Assembly (NCBI GenBank): GCA_021850345.1
Contig: JAJZMN010000020.1
Location: 1 to 10,733 of the forward strand
Source: Actinomycetes bacterium
GTDB lineage: Bacteria > Actinomycetota > Acidimicrobiia > Acidimicrobiales > RAAP-2
DNA length: 10,733 nt
Direction: 5' to 3'
The translations under genes and the position numbers were made by a program. The notes under the pieces are model-generated. The model searched no databases. It saw only the letters and a list, made by a program, of their open reading frames with translations, and had not been told where the DNA came from. The first letter of the stretch is position 1, and each line of letters starts with the position of its first letter. Positions 1 to 6,096 of the stretch are shown one piece after another.

Positions 1-2
1 CC

Positions 3-293
3 GCTTCGACCGTCGTCGAGGACGACGCCGCGTTCGTCGAACGGATGCGTCGTGAACGCCCCGAGCGCGTCCGCCTGGCGACACCTTCCCCCGACGTGCG
101 ACTCGCCCTTTTGGACGCGGGGTTGGAGGTCGACGTAGAGCCGCTTGTCGCCCTTGGGACCTACGAGCTGCTCCGCTGGACGAGAGAGCAGGCAGTGAGC
201 ACGACCGTGCACCGGCACGGCAACATCCTCACCCACCCACCGGGGATCTCCGCAGGAGCCGGTGGCTCCACGCGGGGGGGCGCGAGCCCGTAG
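3..293 (+). CDS. C-terminal end of a probable PutA-type proline dehydrogenase / glutamate-semialdehyde dehydrogenase (partial)
   Basis: The reading frame is open from the left edge of the window to a TAG at 291-293, so only the last 96 or so residues of a longer protein are visible. The internal ATG at 45 is unlikely to be the true start because coding-like sequence continues upstream of it. The stretch ELLRWTREQAVSTTVHRHGN resembles the conserved extreme C-terminus of bifunctional PutA enzymes (pattern LREQ.S.T.HR.GN), which oxidise proline to glutamate via pyrroline-5-carboxylate. None of the catalytic domains lie in the window, so the call rests on this tail only. After the motif there is a Gly/Ser-rich tail of about 25 residues without recognisable structure. 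The gene converges on pdxH. A different aldehyde dehydrogenase-related protein remains possible. Confidence 0.55.
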   Translation, partial: ASTVVEDDAAFVERMRRERPERVRLATPSPDVRLALLDAGLEVDVEPLVALGTYELLRWTREQAVSTTVHRHGNILTHPPGISAGAGGSTRGGASP

Positions 294-305
294 GGCCGCT
301 ACGGA

Positions 306-375
306 GCGGAGCAGCCCGTTACGGCGACAGTCGCTCGATCGCGGAGCAGCCCGTTACGGCGACAGTCGCTCGATC
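306..375. repeat. 35-bp perfect tandem duplication across the 3' end of pdxH
   Basis: Positions 306-340 and 341-375 are identical and directly adjacent. The unit starts gcggagcagcccgttacggc and ends at cgctcgatc. On the minus strand each copy encodes the last residues of PdxH (IERLSP) followed by TAA. The inner copy (341-375) supplies the real C-terminus and stop at 354-356. The outer copy (306-340) is untranslated and repeats the stop at 319-321. Because 35 is not a multiple of three, the second copy is out of frame with the first. It looks like a recent slippage duplication that left the protein unchanged. Confidence 0.95.
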
Positions 376-953
376 CGCCAACCGTCGCCTTCTCGCAGGT
401 AGCGGAGGCGGTCGTGCAGCCGGTACGTGCCCTCCTGCCAGAACTCGATCTCCGAGGGAATGATCCGGTAGCCACCCCAGCGGTCGGGACGCGGGGGCTC
501 CATCTCCCCGAGTGCCGCGACCGCGTCCTCTAGCTCCCGTCTGCTTTCGAGGACGGAGCTTTGCGTCGATGCGACCGCGCTCCTGCGCGACGCCGGCGGC
601 CGGGTCGCCCAGTATCGGTCCGACTCTTCCGCGGTGGTCTTGGCGACCGTCCCTCGGATCCGCACCTGTCGGTGGACCGGCAGGTACCAATGGAACACCG
701 CCGCCGCCGACGGGTTCTCGGCGAGGTCCCTCGCCTTGTCGCTGTCGTAGTCCGTGAAGAACACCACCCCCTCGTCCCGCCCGCGCATGAGCACGTACCG
801 GGCGGCCGGTGCGCCGTCGCGGCTCGCGGTCGCGACGCACATGGCTTCGGGCATCGGGTCTCCTGCGGCACGTGCCGCCTCGAGCCACTCGTCCAGTTGG
901 CGCAGCGGGTCCGGGTCGAGGTCAGCGACGTCCATGTCCCCAGTATCCACCAC
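354..953 (-). CDS. pdxH: Pyridoxamine/pyridoxine 5'-phosphate oxidase
   Basis: This FMN-dependent cytosolic enzyme oxidises pyridoxamine or pyridoxine 5'-phosphate to pyridoxal 5'-phosphate, the last step of PLP synthesis and salvage. The 199-residue product has the usual family length and motifs in order: LDPDPLRQLDEWL near residues 12-24, RYVLMRGRDEGVVFFTDYDS around 52-71, RQVRIRG (95-101) followed by ESDRYWATRPPASR (110-123) and STQS (129-132), and the C-terminal flavin/PLP-binding region WGGYRIIPSEIEFWQ (159-173) and RLHDRLRYLR (178-187), ending WRIERLSP. The start is uncertain: GTG at 953 gives 199 residues, and ATG at 935, preceded by an actgggga stretch, gives 193. The gene is divergent from the DUF6582-like gene and converges with the partial gene at the left edge. 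Its stop lies within a 35-bp tandem duplication that leaves the protein intact. Confidence 0.95.
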   Translation of the reverse strand: MVDTGDMDVADLDPDPLRQLDEWLEAARAAGDPMPEAMCVATASRDGAPAARYVLMRGRDEGVVFFTDYDSDKARDLAENPSAAAVFHWYLPVHRQVRIRGTVAKTTAEESDRYWATRPPASRRSAVASTQSSVLESRRELEDAVAALGEMEPPRPDRWGGYRIIPSEIEFWQEGTYRLHDRLRYLREGDGWRIERLSP

Positions 954-1042
954 CGGGTCATTTGCTCACGCGCTTGGCACGCTCGACGATCACCGGGCAA
1001 CCCCCTGCCAACCGGCGGGAACCCGGCGGGAGACGGTTGCCG

Positions 1043-1444
1043 ATGGCCGACCGCGGGCATCTGCCCGTCATGGCAACGGAACGTCAGAAGGACGCCGCAC
1101 GGCGCAACCTGGAGAAGGCGAGAGCGGCTCAGGCCGCGAGACGTCGGGGCCGCCACGTCCCGCGTCGGTCGCCGGGCATGAGCACCCACGAGGAAAACCG
1201 TCTGGCCGACGAGGAATTCGCTTTCCCGAAAGAGCGCAAGGAACCGCTCGTCGACGCGGCGCACGTCCGCAACGCGGTGGCACGATTCAACCAGGTGGAG
1301 GGGGTTTCCGACGCCGAGCGAGACGAGGCGTGGCGACGGATCCGCGCGGCCGCGCGGCGCTTTGACGTCGAGCTGCACGAGCGTGACTGGAGAGAGCTCT
1401 TCGACTTCGGGGCGGGCACACGGCGAACCCGTCGCGCGGGTTGA
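1043..1444 (+). CDS. Small DUF6582-like protein with a basic N-terminal arm
   Basis: The product is 133 residues and its function is unknown. Residues about 50-118 (ENRLADEEFAFPKERKEPL, then DAAHVRNAVARFNQVEGVSD and DEAWRRIRAAARRFDVEL) match what I recall of the DUF6582 family: an FAFP.ERKEPL stretch, then a predicted helical HVRNA.ARF..V segment. This family often appears as a short free-standing domain. Here it follows a strongly basic Ala/Arg/Lys-rich arm at residues 10-45 (MATERQKDAARRNLEKARAA and following), which could bind nucleic acid or be disordered. ATG 1043 is chosen because ggcgggagacgg lies about 10 bases upstream. ATG 1070 (MATERQ, 124 aa) is a real alternative with a weaker Shine-Dalgarno sequence, and ATG 1178 would give only the DUF domain. 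It ends 21 bp from the convergent minus-strand operon. Confidence 0.75.
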   Translation: MADRGHLPVMATERQKDAARRNLEKARAAQAARRRGRHVPRRSPGMSTHEENRLADEEFAFPKERKEPLVDAAHVRNAVARFNQVEGVSDAERDEAWRRIRAAARRFDVELHERDWRELFDFGAGTRRTRRAG

Positions 1445-1465
1445 GCAACTGCGGGCGAGGTCGCC

Positions 1466-1744
1466 TCAGACGCCCAGTCGAACGCGCAGCTCGGCGTAAA
1501 AGTCAGGAAAGTACGAGGGGACTTGCTCGAGCGAGAAGTGCTCGAGGATGGCGGCCGCCGGCTCCCGCTCGAGGAGGAACTCGAAGGTCTGCCGGACGAT
1601 CTCCACCTCGTCCATCCCCGACAGGCCGAGATCGTCGAGAAGCTGGGGGGGAACCGTCACCGTGTGCGTCGTGCGCACGTGCCCTTCTGTCACTTCCGCG
1701 CTGAAGCGCGTGGGCTCGAGAGGCGTCACTCGGATCTCACTCAT
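1466..1744 (-). CDS. Conserved-type hypothetical protein, 92 aa, second gene of a coupled pair
   Basis: I do not recognise a named family. The 92-residue product is acidic and soluble. It has an N-terminal beta-like part (MSEIRVTPLEPTRFSAEV, then THTVTVPPQLLDDLGL at 27-42) and a helical part (VEIVRQTFEFLLEREPAAAI at 47-66, then FSLEQVPSYFPDFYAELRVR at 70-89). The THTVTVPPQLLDDLGL segment is faintly reminiscent of the AbrB-like or small antitoxin style of N-terminus, but this is only an impression. The ATG at 1744 overlaps the stop of the upstream gene as ATGA (1741-1744), so the two are almost certainly translated as a coupled pair and may act together. Codon use matches its neighbours. The gene is real; its function is unknown. 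Confidence 0.8.
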   Translation of the reverse strand: MSEIRVTPLEPTRFSAEVTEGHVRTTHTVTVPPQLLDDLGLSGMDEVEIVRQTFEFLLEREPAAAILEHFSLEQVPSYFPDFYAELRVRLGV

Positions 1745-2175
1745 CGCGAGTCGCCGGGGACGTCGATGGGCTCGAGACCTCTCAGCAGCTCGCGGGCGAC
1801 GGCACGCGAGAGTGTCGTCTGCTCGGGCGTCGCCGGACCGACGCTCGCGGCGAGGGCGAGCTCCAAAGGCACCAAGATGGTGTTCTGCACCTCTTTGAGC
1901 GTGACGCCCTCGTTGCGCATCTTGACGAGCGTATGGCGGGCGAGCCGAGAGACGTAGGAGTCGCAATCGTCCTGGCCGACCGGCACCGCGGCACGCCGCT
2001 TCACCTCGTCCTCCTCGCAGTGGGCAAGGACGTTGATCCACGCCCAGGCGGGCACCGACTGCCTCCGGCGTTCGAGAAGCTCCCGGTAGGTGCCGTTGAG
2101 AAAGGACGAGCACTGCTCGACGATCCAAGAGTCCGACGTGCCGACGCGCTCGTCACTGCGGTCTCTCCATTGCAT
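1741..2175 (-). CDS. Hypothetical protein, 144 aa, first gene of a coupled pair
   Basis: I do not recognise this protein. The start is ATG 2175, because a strong Shine-Dalgarno (ggaaggaga, minus strand) sits 8 bases upstream; the longer frame back to 2262 adds 29 low-quality residues. The 144-residue product is probably mostly helical and cytosolic, with no signal peptide or membrane segment. Notable parts are WIVEQCSSFLNGTYRELLER (17-36), VPAWAWINVLAHCEEDEVKR (41-60) and LKEVQNTILVPLELALAASV (93-112). The PAWAWINVLAH patch is the most distinctive. Cysteines at 22, 53 and 71 have no metal-site spacing that I recognise. The stop overlaps the next start (ATGA). A 12-bp palindrome lies about 60 bp upstream. 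Confidence 0.8.
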   Translation of the reverse strand: MQWRDRSDERVGTSDSWIVEQCSSFLNGTYRELLERRRQSVPAWAWINVLAHCEEDEVKRRAAVPVGQDDCDSYVSRLARHTLVKMRNEGVTLKEVQNTILVPLELALAASVGPATPEQTTLSRAVARELLRGLEPIDVPGDSR

Positions 2176-2236
2176 CACCGCGTCTCCTTCCGCAGCGCGC
2201 CCGTCTGGCGGGAGCGCCTCGCTGCGGACCCGCCTA

Positions 2237-2248
2237 CCCATGCATGGG
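2237..2248. promoter_or_regulatory. 12-bp perfect palindrome upstream of the hypothetical pair
   Basis: The sequence cccatgcatggg is perfectly self-complementary. It lies between the phosphotransferase stop (2275) and the start of the 144-aa gene (2175), about 60 bp before that start. An overlapping alternative stem pairs ccgcc (2230-2234) with ggcgg (2247-2251). It could be an operator for the two-gene unit or a weak hairpin at the end of the phosphotransferase transcript. I see no U-tract and no match to a named regulator. Confidence 0.25.
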
Positions 2249-2274
2249 CGGTGCCCAACCACATGAGACGCGTC

Positions 2275-3342
2275 TTAGGGCTCGCCGACGTCGGCGCGTG
2301 TCGTCGCGAGGTCCCGGTACGCGGTGGCGAACCGGTGGATCGCCGCCATGCAGTCGTCCAGTCGCTGGAGCGTGCCGAACGACAGCGTGTGCAACCACGT
2401 CGCCAGGCCGAACGCCGGGGTGCCTCGGTATCGCGCCCACGCGACGTCGATCGGGGGAGGCCGGACGCCCGAGCGCTCGAGGGCGTCGAGGTACGACTCC
2501 AACAGCGAGCGCTCGTGGCGCCGCCGGTCCTCGGGATCCAAGGACCCCGCCAGGAAATACCCGACGTCGTGGGACCAGTGGCCGAGGCGGGCGAGCTGCC
2601 AGTCGTAGAAGCCGGTCCGCCCGCCCGCGGTGGCATAGGCGTTGCCGGGGTGCGGGTCCCCGTGCAGGACCGTACGGGGCGGGGACGCCGCGATCGTCGC
2701 ACTGCGACGGAACTGACGGCTGAGCTCACGCGGTCCGACGCCGGGAGGCAACTCCAGCCGCCGGCCGAGCACACGATCTGCCCGCCGCATCCCACGAGCC
2801 AGGCTGGCCACGGAGACCGCCCCCAGGGCGGCCCCGAGACGCCACTCGGACAGGTGCCCAAGGGCTTGTGGCACCGGACGCGCCCAATGGGCGGCGTGGA
2901 GCGCCGCGAGACCATCCAACCCGCTTCGGACCGCCTCGAGAGAGAGGGGGGTCCGCGCGTCGTGCGGCGTCGCGCCTGCCGCGACGACATCTTCGACCAC
3001 GACCACACACGCGGCTCGGGACACGTCCACGCCGCCGCCGTAGAAGACGGGATGCTCGAGAGGGAAGCGCACACCCTCGTCGGCGAGGCGGGCCTCGGTC
3101 GTGAGCGCCCCGAGCGCGAGCAGCGCCAGGCGGTGCGAGGCCCTCCCGGGGCCCTTGACGAACACGGATGACGGCCCGTCGCCGTCCGCGAGCGACAGCG
3201 TCACGCGCGCTCGGCTGTTGGTGCCGTGCTGCACGTCGCCGATCCTGACCTCCTCGACGACGATGCCGGGGTGTCGCCGGGCCAACGCGGCGCTCATCCA
3301 TGCAGGGTCCAGGTCGGCCAAGCGTCTGGGCACCGGGAGCAC
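2275..3342 (-). CDS. Phosphotransferase of the aminoglycoside/choline kinase (APH) fold
   Basis: The 355-residue protein has the APH-fold kinase signature, so it probably transfers the gamma-phosphate of ATP (or GTP) to a hydroxyl of a small molecule; the substrate cannot be read from sequence. N-lobe: SSVFVKGPGR (58-67) with a candidate ATP-binding Lys63, TEARLADEGV with Glu83, and a hinge VVVVEDV (113-119). C-lobe: catalytic loop TVLHGDPHPGN (224-234) with Asp229 and Asn234, then metal-binding Asp247 in GFYDWQLARLG. The N-terminal QHGTNSRARV (38-47) resembles a glycine-rich nucleotide loop. The start is GTG 3342 with an agga Shine-Dalgarno about 7 bases upstream. It lies 113 bp downstream of ftsH on the same strand with no obvious terminator, so co-transcription is possible. 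Family members are as often metabolic as antibiotic-modifying, and nothing here indicates resistance. Confidence 0.85.
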   Translation of the reverse strand: MLPVPRRLADLDPAWMSAALARRHPGIVVEEVRIGDVQHGTNSRARVTLSLADGDGPSSVFVKGPGRASHRLALLALGALTTEARLADEGVRFPLEHPVFYGGGVDVSRAACVVVVEDVVAAGATPHDARTPLSLEAVRSGLDGLAALHAAHWARPVPQALGHLSEWRLGAALGAVSVASLARGMRRADRVLGRRLELPPGVGPRELSRQFRRSATIAASPPRTVLHGDPHPGNAYATAGGRTGFYDWQLARLGHWSHDVGYFLAGSLDPEDRRRHERSLLESYLDALERSGVRPPPIDVAWARYRGTPAFGLATWLHTLSFGTLQRLDDCMAAIHRFATAYRDLATTRADVGEP

Positions 3343-3455
3343 CGAGACATCCTGCCGCCCGCGCGCCTCTCACGCTCCTCTTGTGGGCGGGGCGACCGAG
3401 AAGGGGCCGAGGGCGCCGCTCAGCACAATGGGCGCCTGGGCGCTCGTCACCCCCG

Positions 3456-5459
3456 TCACTCCCGTCGCTCGTCTTCGGCGGCAACCCCGGTGGCTTGCGA
3501 CGCACCGGCAGAGGCCGGCGAGGCCTTGCCCCTCGCCGCGACCTCGACGGGCTCCAGTCCCGGCTCGACTTCCGGCGATGCGGGCTGAGGCACTCCTGCG
3601 ATCTTGTAGACCTCCGAGCCGTCAACGGTCTCGCGCGCGATGAGCAAGTCAGCGAGCTCCCGAAGCGCCGCGTGGTGCTCGGTGAGCAGCTCGACCGCTC
3701 GCTTCTCTGCCTGGGACAACAGCAGGGCGACCTGCGCGTCGATCTTGGCCTGGGTCTCCTCGGCGAACGGCCGGCTCGAGAATGCGGGTCCCCCACTCCC
3801 CAAGAACGCCGAACCCCCTTCGGGATAGCCGACGGGGCCGAGCTCCTCGGAGAGCCCGAATTCCCGCACCATCTTGATCGCCAGCTCGGTCGCGGATGCG
3901 AGGTCGTTTGCCGCGCCCGTCGACCCTTGTCCGAGCTCGACGAGCTCGGCCGCCCGGCCTCCCAGTCGGACGGCGAGCATGGTGTGCAGGTAGTCCTCCC
4001 CGTAGAGGTGGCGCTCGACGAGCGGCAGCTGCTGGGTCACGCCCAGCGCCTGGCCGGCCGGGAGGATCGTGATCTTGGCCACCGGGTCGGCCTTGGGGCT
4101 GTACGCCGCGACCAGCGCGTGGCCGGCCTCGTGCACCGCGACCGCATGCTTCTCTTCGGGCAGCAGGACGTTCGAGCCCTCCCTCCGGCCGAGGACCAGG
4201 CGGTCACGGGCTTCGTCGAAGTCCGCCGCCTCGAGCACGTCACGGTTGTGGCGCACCGCGACGATCGCCGCTTCGTTCACCAGGTTGGCGAGGTCGGCAC
4301 CGGAGAAGCCGGGCGTCCCTCGCGCGACGACGTCGAGATCGACACTGGGCGCCAGCCGCTTGCCCCTGGCATGCACCTTCAAGATCGCGACGCGTTCGCT
4401 CAGGGTCGGAAGCGGGATGGTCACCTGTCGGTCGAACCTGCCGGGCCGGAGCAACGCGGGGTCCAGGATCTCGGGGCGGTTGGTGGCCGCGAGCACGACG
4501 ATCCCCTCTGAGGGGTCGAACCCGTCCATCTCGGAGAGCAGCTGGTTCAACGTCTGCTCGCGCTCGTCGTTCGACACGATCGCGCCTGCCCCGCTCCGGC
4601 GTTGGCCGATGGCGTCGATCTCGTCGACGAAGATGATCGCCGGCGCGCGCTTGCGCCCTTCGGCGAACAAGTCGCGCACCCGTGCGGCACCCACGCCGAC
4701 GAACATCTCGACGAAGCTGGAACCGCTCACCGAGAAGAACGGCACGGAGGCTTCCCCTGCCACGGCTCGTGCGAGCAGCGTCTTGCCGGTTCCCGGAGGG
4801 CCGACCATCAAGACGCCGCGCGGGGCAACCGCCCCGGCGCGCCGGTATCGCTCGGGGCTCCTCAGGAATTCGACGACCTCGGCGATCTCGCGCTTGGCGC
4901 CTGTGTACCCGGCGACGTCGGCGAAGGTCGTTGACGGGCGGTCGGCGTCGAACACCTTGGCTCGGGACCTCCCGACGCCCATCACCCCTTGGAGGGCGCC
5001 GCCACCGCCCCGCCGGGAGAGACGAACCCACAGCCAGCCGATGATGACGAAGGGAAGGAGGAGGATGACCCAGGTGAGCACCTCGCTGCCGAACGAGGTG
5101 GTCGATGCTGTCGCGGTGATCTCGACGCCGTTCTTCTCGAGCGTTGTCAGCAGTGACGAGCCCGCCAACTGGACCGGGATCACGGTCGTGTAGTGCTTCC
5201 CGTTGGCCAAGGTCCCCGTCGCGGTGCCACTCGACGCGATGGTGACCGTGCGCACGTTCTTCGCCGAGACGTCCTTCACGAACTGGCTGTAGGTGAGTGT
5301 GACCGAAGGTGTCACCCGCGTGGCCGGCAGCACGAAGAAGAGGCCGATGAAGAGAACCAGCGCGATGAGCCACAGCCAGTGGCGCCATGCCGGCGGGGGT
5401 GGCGGCGCGGTCGGGGTCGGCTTGTCACCTCGGGGTGGCGGGGTCGCCTGCTTGGTCAT
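3456..5459 (-). CDS. ftsH: FtsH-type membrane-anchored AAA+ zinc metalloprotease
   Basis: This hexameric inner-membrane protease unfolds and degrades membrane and cytosolic proteins using ATP. The 667-residue chain has a Pro-rich N-terminal tail (7-24), TM1 at about 26-45, an extracytoplasmic segment of about 80 residues, and TM2 at about 129-145. The AAA+ module carries Walker A GPPGTGKT (220-227), pore loop EMFVGVG (251-257), Walker B IIFVDEID (275-282), and the second region of homology ATNRPEILDPALLRPGRFDR (325-344). The zinc protease domain has HEAGH (443-447), and Asp519 in STGAANDLASAT is the likely third zinc ligand. The Ala/Pro/Glu-rich C-tail is presumably disordered. ATG 5459 has an excellent ggaggag Shine-Dalgarno 8-9 bases upstream. 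The segment between HEAGH and Asp519 (QQLPLVERHLYGEDYLHTML, AAELVELGQGSTG) departs from the usual FtsH consensus, so this may be a paralogue rather than the main FtsH. Confidence 0.96.
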   Translation of the reverse strand: MTKQATPPPRGDKPTPTAPPPPPAWRHWLWLIALVLFIGLFFVLPATRVTPSVTLTYSQFVKDVSAKNVRTVTIASSGTATGTLANGKHYTTVIPVQLAGSSLLTTLEKNGVEITATASTTSFGSEVLTWVILLLPFVIIGWLWVRLSRRGGGGALQGVMGVGRSRAKVFDADRPSTTFADVAGYTGAKREIAEVVEFLRSPERYRRAGAVAPRGVLMVGPPGTGKTLLARAVAGEASVPFFSVSGSSFVEMFVGVGAARVRDLFAEGRKRAPAIIFVDEIDAIGQRRSGAGAIVSNDEREQTLNQLLSEMDGFDPSEGIVVLAATNRPEILDPALLRPGRFDRQVTIPLPTLSERVAILKVHARGKRLAPSVDLDVVARGTPGFSGADLANLVNEAAIVAVRHNRDVLEAADFDEARDRLVLGRREGSNVLLPEEKHAVAVHEAGHALVAAYSPKADPVAKITILPAGQALGVTQQLPLVERHLYGEDYLHTMLAVRLGGRAAELVELGQGSTGAANDLASATELAIKMVREFGLSEELGPVGYPEGGSAFLGSGGPAFSSRPFAEETQAKIDAQVALLLSQAEKRAVELLTEHHAALRELADLLIARETVDGSEVYKIAGVPQPASPEVEPGLEPVEVAARGKASPASAGASQATGVAAEDERRE

Positions 5460-5545
5460 CCCGCGGTCTCTCCTCCCTGGCCGGCGTTCCGCCGCAGTCC
5501 GCGTATTGCCCCGACGTTACAGCCGGGCTGCCCGTCCTCGGCGGG

Positions 5546-5612
5546 ACGAAGGTCCTTCGTGAGGGAATCTCCCGTCCAGCCTTGGCTCACCCGCTCAGTC
5601 GGAACAGACTGA
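5546..5612. promoter_or_regulatory. Cluster of small inverted repeats in the ftsH / repeat-protein divergent region
   Basis: Two clear inverted repeats lie between the divergent starts at 5459 and 5712: acgaagg-t-ccttcgt (5546-5560) and tcagtc-ggaaca-gactga (5595-5612). Either could be a regulator site or an RNA hairpin in a 5' leader. I could not place convincing -35/-10 boxes for either gene, so promoter positions are not claimed. Confidence 0.3.
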
Positions 5613-5657
5613 CAGCGAGGGCCGTGCCCCGCGCCGGCGACCGAATCCGACGCGAAC

Positions 5658-5702
5658 GGCCCTCGGACGAAGGGCCCTCTGACGAAGGGCCCTCGGACGA
5701 AG
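5658..5702. repeat. Three tandem 15-bp repeats just upstream of the repeat-protein start
   Basis: The unit ggccctcggacgaag occurs at 5658-5672, 5673-5687 (one mismatch, g to t) and 5688-5702. The last unit ends in gaag and is followed by ggagcggaa and then ATG 5712, so the ribosome binding site aagggag begins in the final repeat. The array is therefore in the leader of the small acidic gene. Confidence 0.9.
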
Positions 5703-5711
5703 GGAGCGGAA

Positions 5712-6020
5712 ATGGACGAGGAAGTGATGGGCTCTCCAGAGCCCGACGCGCAAGAGACCGACGTCATGGGCGGGTCGCAGACCGAAGAGGGGGCGACCGG
5801 CGTCATGGGCGGCGAAGAGCCCGACGCGCAGGAGACCGACGTCATGGGCGGGTCGCAGACCGAAGAGGGGGCGACCGGCGTCATGGGCGGCGAAGAGCCC
5901 GACGCGCAGGGGACCGACGTCATGGGCGGGTCGCAGACCGAAGAGGGGGCGACCGGCGTCATGGGCGGCGAAGAGCCCGACGAGCAAGAGACCGACCTCA
6001 TGGGCGGACGGGGGCACTGA
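5712..6020 (+). CDS. Small acidic protein built of 13-residue tandem repeats
   Basis: I do not recognise this 102-residue protein. After MDEE it consists of about 7.4 head-to-tail copies of a 13-residue unit beginning VMGG (or VMGS). The copies alternate between two types, VMGGSQTEEGATG and VMGGEEPDAQETD, and the protein ends LMGGRGH. It is rich in Glu, Asp, Gly and Thr, lacks Cys, Trp, Tyr, Phe and Lys, has one Arg near its end, and has no signal peptide or membrane segment, so it is probably disordered and strongly acidic. Support for this frame: aagggag about 7 bases before the ATG, good third-position GC, and a synonymous caa/cag change between copies, although one copy carries Glu to Gly and the last Ala to Glu. 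The DNA is also open in other frames because of its periodicity, and those frames are judged to be shadows. It is divergent from ftsH and 76 bp upstream of the PrimPol gene on the same strand. Confidence 0.65.
   Translation: MDEEVMGSPEPDAQETDVMGGSQTEEGATGVMGGEEPDAQETDVMGGSQTEEGATGVMGGEEPDAQGTDVMGGSQTEEGATGVMGGEEPDEQETDLMGGRGH
5739..6007. repeat. 78-bp direct tandem repeats (3 full copies plus a partial)
   Basis: Copies start at 5739, 5817 and 5895, each beginning gagcccgacgcgca; a fourth partial copy starts at 5973 and runs to about 6007. The copies are nearly identical, differing at only a few bases (for example caa, cag and cag for one Gln codon, and gag versus ggg). Each 78-bp unit is two diverged 39-bp halves, matching the 13-residue periodicity of the encoded protein. 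The near-identity at the 78-bp level implies recent expansion or homogenisation on top of an older 39-bp duplication. Confidence 0.95.
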
Positions 6021-6022
6021 TC

Positions 6023-6056
6023 GGGCTGGGCCGCCCGTGGGGCTGGGCTGCCCGTG
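6023..6056. repeat. 17-bp tandem repeat, G-rich, between the repeat gene and the PrimPol gene
   Basis: Two adjacent 17-bp units, gggctgggccgcccgtg (6023-6039) and gggctgggctgcccgtg (6040-6056), differ by one base. Each can form a short stem (for example cgggc at 6022-6026 with gcccg at 6033-6037). They lie just after the TGA of the acidic repeat gene. They may weaken transcription into the next gene, but there is no U-tract, so I do not call a terminator. Confidence 0.7.
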
Positions 6057-6096
6057 GGGTGGGACCAGCCAGTCTCGTCAAGGAGTGGGCCCTACA

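Noticed and set aside
530..1378. Long overlapping ORFs on both strands around pdxH
   Set aside because: They are frame shadows caused by high GC; their translations are Arg/Pro-rich and lack ribosome binding sites, while the pdxH frame has full family motifs.
2275..3342. Aminoglycoside resistance gene
   Set aside because: Only the broad kinase fold is visible; nothing indicates an antibiotic substrate.
5739..6007. CRISPR-like array
   Set aside because: The period is 78 bp with no variable spacers; whole units are near-identical and coding, so it is a tandem-repeat gene.
5456..6017. Minus-strand repeat ORFs across the same array
   Set aside because: They are open because of the repeat periodicity. 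They lack a Shine-Dalgarno, and the caa/cag change between copies is synonymous in the plus frame starting at 5712.
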